Below, one piece after another: positions 44,927-50,038 of a DNA stretch of 50,038 bases. Made by a program: the position numbers and the translations under genes. Every line of letters starts with the position of its first letter. Positions within the stretch are counted from its first letter, which is position 1. The DNA comes from Lactifluus volemus (Eukaryota; Basidiomycota; Agaricomycetes; Russulales; Russulaceae), in NCBI GenBank assembly GCA_022376515.1, contig WTXI01000266.1, forward strand, positions 1-50,038, read 5' to 3'. Under the pieces are notes generated by a model. That model was given only the letters and a program-made list of their open reading frames with translations, had not been told where the DNA came from and did not search any database.

Positions 44927-45802
44927 CCGTTGAATGGTTACCTGTACATATTTCGGAGATACGGTAAGAGAAGAAGAAGACGCGGGCTCCGTGCCACTGG
45001 GTGTTCCGGTTGGGCAATCACCACCGTGACGTTGGGGTGAGGTTGTCCCGTGGATCAAGAAGCGCTTCTCTCCACCTATCTCATACGCAACGTATTGTAC
45101 CGATGACGTGGAGGAATCGGTGGGTCGCACGCGGCACGCGAAGCAAAGGATTGGGAGGCACGATCATGTAGGTGTAGGACGGATCGTTTGACGGATTGAA
45201 CGGACGACAAGTCAGGCCTCTCTACACACGCGGTCTTAGATAATAGATCGTAGACAAGAAGATTTGAGTGGGCAGTGGTACTGTACTGTATGGGCAGAAA
45301 GTGCCAAGGTGGGACGTTTTGGGTACACTTGAAGCTTGAAGTTATGAATGTGCCTATGTTCTGCTAGTGTGACCACCATGATCTACAGCGCGATAATAAA
45401 TAAATGGAAAATGGATAAAGTGAAGGGGATAAAAAATCAATGCAGCAACACAACAAGGTGGAATTGCCGAGATGTAATGGTAATAGCCATGGCCCCAAGA
45501 CAACGTTCATTCTGTGACTCCGCTTCTGGTCAAAGTCGCATCTCCGAAACTCCAACCTTCGCCTGAGATTTCATTAAGCCTTACGCAAACCACATGTTTC
45601 TCGGTTCTCAGCCTCCGCGGTTCATCAAGACACATATCATTGTCATGTCATAAAGACCAGTACAAGGCGAGGAAGAGAATAGCCATAGTTTTACAGTCGA
45701 CCTCCCTCATGTACTGATCATACGTTCAGATTCGTACAGCGCATAAAATATTCAGTCCATTTCCGTGGCACATGTAGGCCCTTTCGTTATGATGGCATGA
45801 GC
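44927..45802. other. Intergenic, no gene recognised
   Basis: The right border of the tandem array. Minus-strand sequence 45040-45175 has an open, protein-like stretch (LLRVPRATHRFLHVIGTIR) but no start, splice partners or family could be assigned. The rest shows only short frames. It holds the 3' region of the DUF2235 gene next to it. Confidence 0.4.
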
Positions 45803-47630
45803 TCAAGACACGTAGCTCTCCGATCCCTTCTCGTATCGTGCCCTTGGCTTATACCTGAGCTCCGAGTTATCCATTCGTGTCTTGACACTGTGATGAAACA
45901 TAGGCTTCCGTGGGATCAACCGGCCACGGCCAAGATTGATGCTATCAGCCATTATCAACAAAAGCTCAGCGTCCGGATAGGGAGAGCAGAAATTCACCTC
46001 CAGCGGGTGACCCACTCGTCTTGCGGGTTCTGGAAGGTGTACGACATGGGGGTCGTTTCGAAGAACCACCACAAAAGGTTCCTTTTCAGGGGGTCGGTCA
46101 TCGATTGCTCGACATCCCGTGTATCTTGTTGGTTACTTTCTGTGTCATTCCCATTCCGGGGCTGATGCGTCGCAATAGCGACAGGGATGCTCCATCGGTC
46201 GAAGGCAGCCAAGTCGAACATAATAGGGCAGTCGGTATCTACGATCTGTTCGATCATCCAGCGAAGTGGAATGTTAGAAAGGGCGTGTTCCGTGGTGTCT
46301 CGTGCGGCACCTCCCCCAATATCTGCCAATTGTCAGTCTCATGACAGTAGGTGTGTGAAACGTTCAATACCGCACCGGAATGACATCCAGCAAACCACAC
46401 CTCTTTCATGTCCGTCCTGTATTTCTCATCTGTCGCACTTTGAAGGTGGTTTGGAAAAGCGGACACCGGCGCAAGTTGACCAGGAACCGAACGGTGATAC
46501 AAGATCGGACGGAACCTGGCGCGGTGCTGTCAAAGTAGCTCTCAGCTGCTGAGCAACAAGACGAGTCGAAACGGCATGAGGTATGCTCCCGGCCTCAATT
46601 TGGGGGGGGGGGGGGGGGGGGGGCAGGGCGCGTTACGCCTAAAAGAGACAAGCGGGAACCAAGCGGCCTTGCACGCACCTCATCCAGAGACAGCGCCTGT
46701 CTGAACACCCTGATTGTGGTGTTCACACTCGCGAACGGTAAAGTCCGGCTCACAATAGCTCCGACCCTCGAAACCGTGTCCCTGCAAACAAGTCATGTCG
46801 ATGAAAAACATTTTATTGGGATGGCTTAAGGGAAGTAACTGTCAATGTACCCACCAGACACCAACGAAATCAATAGGAACGGGGCGGCAGTACGTTGCCT
46901 TGAAACTCCGAGCTTGGGTATCATTGCCAGATTTGCGGTACAGCTTGAACGCAAAGGAAACCTTCTCGATGTTGTCTTTTGAGAGCAGACCGACCTAGGG
47001 CAAATACAAAACGTTTGAACGGCTTCCGGAGCAGAGGGGTGAAGAACGGTAGATCACACCTTGTGCAACATTCCTGCGAGCGCTCGGGCAGTGTAAGCAC
47101 CACGGGAGAAGCCTGGGGATGAAACTGTAGTTAGGCATCCCTGCATGGGTATTTACCGATGCTCGAGACGCACCAAATAAGCAAACGTTGTCGTCTACGT
47201 TGTAGTTTTGCATAAGGAACTTATAGGCGTCGATCACATGTTCATCAAGATAATAAGCAACGGCCTTGTCAGCGACTTTCGAAGCCCATCGACGGAAGGG
47301 CCTTGTAGCGCCGGGAGGGATATATTTTCCTACACCTTCCTAGGCAAATATGAGAGATTAGTGAGAGAAAGAGGGAAAGAGAGCACACACTTGGTAGTAG
47401 CACAGTTGATCTGCTTCCTGATCTCTGCGCAAAATCGAAAACAACTTGGTCACGTTTGTGTTCTATAGAGCATTTTGTTGGCACGATTGCATTCCTAAAG
47501 AGAGAAGGTGGAAATCACGTACTCTATTCCCATATTCGTCTCCCACGCCGTCCAAACAGAGCACTAACGTGCGAGGCTTACGAGTTGTCTCATGGGCGGG
47601 GGAATGGGTGGAGGTGGATGGGTCTGCCAT
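45803..47630 (-). CDS. DUF2235 (Tle1-like) alpha/beta hydrolase, copy 1
   Basis: Nine minus-strand exons: 47523-47630, 47391-47462, 47174-47339, 47060-47112, 46855-46994, 46679-46781, 46376-46526, 45998-46322 and 45803-45941. All are in phase, 418 residues. It starts MADPSTSTHSPAHETTRKPR, then LVLCLDGVGDEYGN (usually DGTGN), NTNVTKLFSILRRDQEADQL, EGVGKYIPPG and YNVDDNVCLFGFSRGAYTAR with nucleophile Ser118. VGVWDTVSRVG follows with Asp181, and EVWFAGCHSDIGGG with His263. This Ser-Asp-His set matches DUF2235 hydrolases, related to bacterial Tle1 phospholipases; the fungal substrate is unknown. The C-terminus INLGRGRLIP and YKPRARY is family-typical. The exon plan equals that of copy 2. Confidence 0.9.
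46602..46623 (+). repeat. 22-base poly-G run in a DUF2235 intron
   Basis: An uninterrupted run of 22 G on the plus strand (C on the coding strand), inside the 152-nt intron between exons 46526 and 46679. Copy 2 has no such run at the matching intron. Confidence 0.9.
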
Positions 47631-48357
47631 GGGAATTGGGAGGTGAGGGTCACCTGAAAAAAAGAGACGGGGGGAAAGGCCATAAATCGAAGTCCGGTTT
47701 ACGCCATGCGTTGGTTTCTGTCAGGCCACTCGGTCTGATCATCAGGGTTACGCATAGGTAAGCGAACGGTAAGCGAGCGCTCCGCTGCCATTTTTCTTAT
47801 TTTGGAATCGTATCGATTCCAAACGGACATGCCTTTTCCACCTGTAAATCCATATCTACTAGAAATTCCGGATTGATTGGCTCTATCAAATGTGCCCACT
47901 CGAAGCTGCTGTTGAAGCCACTGCCACGTTATGGGCCAATGTCATCTTCACAGGCCGTCTTCATGGCTCGGCTAACCCCGGCACCAATGGGCTCGGCTTA
48001 CGGCTCACACGGGCTTGGCATCAAGTGCCAGTGTATTGACGCTTTGGTCTCTGACGTGTGTCATTTTAGTTATTCCGCGTTCTGAGCGTTTTGGCCGTGT
48101 AGATTCACACTCACCGCACCGTCTCATTCGTGTATCTCGGGCTGCATATCATGCCAACAACCCTTGTCATATCATGAAGGCCAGAAAGGATGAAAAAGAA
48201 TAATCGCAGTTACACATATAACCTCGTGTATCCTTCCAATTCGTCTGTTCAACATACATACACCATATAACAAACCAGCCTAAGGGTAGCTCCACAACAG
48301 AAACGACATCAACGTCACATCCACAGCACACCGCCCTTTCGTGTGTGATGACAGCGT
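47631..48357. other. Intergenic between DUF2235 copies
   Basis: It separates two genes in the same direction and must hold the promoter of copy 1 and the 3' end of copy 2. A plus-strand open stretch at about 47876-48040 reads CPLEAAVEATATLWANVIF but lacks a credible start or splice partner. No gene is called. Confidence 0.4.
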
Positions 48358-50038
48358 TCAAGACACGTAGCTCTCGGATCCCTTCGCATATTGTGCCTTG
48401 GGTTTATACTTGAGCTTTGGGTCATTCATTCGTATCTGAACACTTTTGTGGAACAATGGTTTCGATGGGATCAACCGACCACGGCCGAAATTGATACTAT
48501 GTGCGATGGTCAGCAGAAGCTCAGCAGCGCCCTGCTAGGAGGAGTAGAAATTCACCTCCGGCCAGTGATCCACTTGAATTGTGCGTCCTGGTAAGTATAC
48601 TTCAATGGAAGAAACTCCAGAATCCACCATATGGGATGCAATATGAGCTGGTCATGTATGGGCTGCACGACGTCCTGGGCATCTTGTTTAGGCGAGGCTG
48701 TATGCCCCTTCTGCGCAATTGCAACGGGAATTTTCCACCGAGCAAAGGCAGACAAATTAAACAAGATAGGACAATCTGTAGCTACGATCTGCTCGATCAT
48801 CCAGCGCAGTGAAATATTAGAAAGGTTATCTGCTTTGGTGTCAGGTACTGAACCTCCTCCAACGTCTGTATATCGTCAGCCTACACAGCAGCAAGTGTGA
48901 GAGGGTGAATACTGCACCGGAATGACACCCAACGAACCACACGTCTTTCTTGTCTGTCTTGTCCTTTGGAATAGGGCTGCCAGTAACGGAGGCATGATGC
49001 AAGTTGGGACGGAACCTGACACGGCGCTGTCAAAGTGGAAGTCAGCTGCTGAGCGAAGATGATTCACCAAAAGGCAACAGGCATGCTCCCGGATTTCAAG
49101 GAGGTAGGCCGTGTTACTAGATCAGCCAGGAACTCGATGACCCTTGCACACACCTCGTCTAGGGCCAGCGCCTGCCTGAACACCCTGATTATGTTGTTGG
49201 CTTCCACGAAAGGTAATGTCCGACCCGCAACAAGTCCGACGCTCGCAACTGTGTCCCTGTAAATCAACCATCTCAGATGTCATGTAGACGCAAAACATTT
49301 TAAGGATAACCTAGAAACAAATATTAGTAACTGTCAATGTACTCACCAGACACCGACAAAGTCAATATCAACTTCGTGGCAGAACGTTGCCTTGAACCCC
49401 TGAGCCAGGGCGTCGTTGCCAGACTCTTGATAGAGTTGTACGCAAAGGGGATTTGCGCCTCGTTATCTATTGAGAGCAACCCAACCTAACGTGAGTCCAC
49501 AGTCAGCATGAACAGCACCCGGAACAGAGGATTGCAAGACATTCAATTAAATCATACCTTGTGCAACATCCCCGCGAGTGCTCTGGCAGTATATGCGCCT
49601 CGAGAGAAGCCTAGGAATGGAGCCGTAGTTAGACAACCCTAGATGGGTGTCTACCGGCGCTCAATACTCACCAAACAAGCAAAGCTTGTCGCCGACATTG
49701 TAATTTTGCATGATGAACCTGTAGCCCTCCATCACATGCTGATAAAGATACCAAGCAATGGCCTCGTCAAGCATTTTCGCGATCCATAGGTAAAGTGGCC
49801 GAACGACGCCAGGATGAAAGTAAGTTCCTATGCCGGCCTAGGCGAATATAAGGCATCGGAAGGAGATAAACAGGGAACATACTTGGTAATAGCACACTTG
49901 ATCTATCTCTCTATCTTTCCTCAAGAGTGAATAAAATTTGACCACATTTGTGTTCTATTGGACATTTTGTCGGCAGTCACAACACTCCCTAAAGGGAAGA
50001 AGGGCGGAAGTCACGTACTTTTGGTCCCATATTCATTT
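48358..50038 (-). CDS. DUF2235 (Tle1-like) alpha/beta hydrolase, copy 2, 5' end outside window
   Basis: Minus-strand exons 49883-49954, 49672-49837, 49558-49610, 49347-49485, 49154-49256, 48918-49026, 48556-48865 and 48358-48496, plus a cut first exon from about 50019 to the window end. Lengths equal copy 1 in five exons. Motifs: NTNVVKFYSLLRKDREIDQV, AGIGTYFHPGVVRP, YNVGDKLCLFGFSRGAYTAR, VGVWDTVASVG, DVWFVGCHSDVGGG and YKPKAQY. The putative Ser, Asp and His are kept. The exon at 49347-49485 is 139 nt rather than 140: one base is missing at about 49435, so KLYQESGND falls out of frame. The end of the cut first exon also seems off by one base. It is either a recent pseudogene or the site of an assembly error. 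Confidence 0.75.

Noticed and set aside
47876..48040. Open plus-strand stretch LEAAVEATATLWANVIF
   Set aside because: Under 60 codons, with no start, splice partner or recognised family; chance cannot be excluded.

Overview
The window looks like nuclear DNA of an agaricomycete (mushroom-class basidiomycete). Genes are split by many 47-100 bp GT-AG introns, intergenic spaces are short, and the gene content fits: TPR-CHAT proteins, a DUF2235 hydrolase pair, Sho1, Sin3 and Syo1. The genus cannot be fixed from sequence alone; families such as Ceratobasidiaceae fit the CHAT and DUF2235 expansions, but that is inference.

Left third (1-12.8 kb): three tandem, same-strand copies of a TPR-CHAT gene. 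All begin with the same 16-nt first exon. Copies 2 and 3 are full length (about 1040 residues) and keep the His and Cys of the CHAT protease dyad. Copy 1 stops after the N-terminal TPR part. Behind copy 2 lies a decayed copy of the 3' end of the WBP11-like splicing-factor gene that sits intact behind copy 3, so the duplication carried part of the neighbouring gene with it. An AT-rich island of about 1.3 kb with tandem repeats separates copies 1 and 2.

Middle (11.3-29.5 kb): a conserved, mostly single-copy block. It holds a WBP11-like protein (-), a RNF10/Mag2-like RING protein (+), the osmosensor Sho1 (-), a putative secreted protein (+), the Sin3 corepressor (+), a single-pass membrane protein (+) and the ribosomal-protein symportin Syo1/HEATR3 (+). 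Exons were resolved by splice signals and reading phase. Several of these genes need single missing bases, mostly in short G or A runs, to read through. This points to small indel errors in the assembly or to recent damage.

Right-middle (26.9-45 kb): a decaying tandem array. Its unit is Syo1 (+), a 6-phosphogluconate/3-hydroxyisobutyrate-dehydrogenase-like gene (-) and a short unrecognised gene (+). The last two are divergent and share an upstream CACGTGG palindrome. Syo1 copy 1 is the only intact one. The dehydrogenase occurs five times, each damaged differently, with copy D best preserved. The short gene occurs twice, one intact. The array contains a 144-bp-arm inverted repeat carrying foreign-looking coding sequence, and a roughly 1.2 kb element with 17-bp terminal inverted repeats and a G-rich minisatellite inside an intron of Syo1 pseudogene 3.

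Right end (45.8-50.0 kb): two tandem DUF2235 (Tle1-like alpha/beta hydrolase) genes on the minus strand with matching exon lengths. The first is intact with a Ser-Asp-His triad. The second runs off the window and carries one frameshift.

The main themes are local gene amplification followed by decay, and a TPR-CHAT cluster that could be a protease-type response system. No CRISPR array, tRNA or rRNA gene was recognised.
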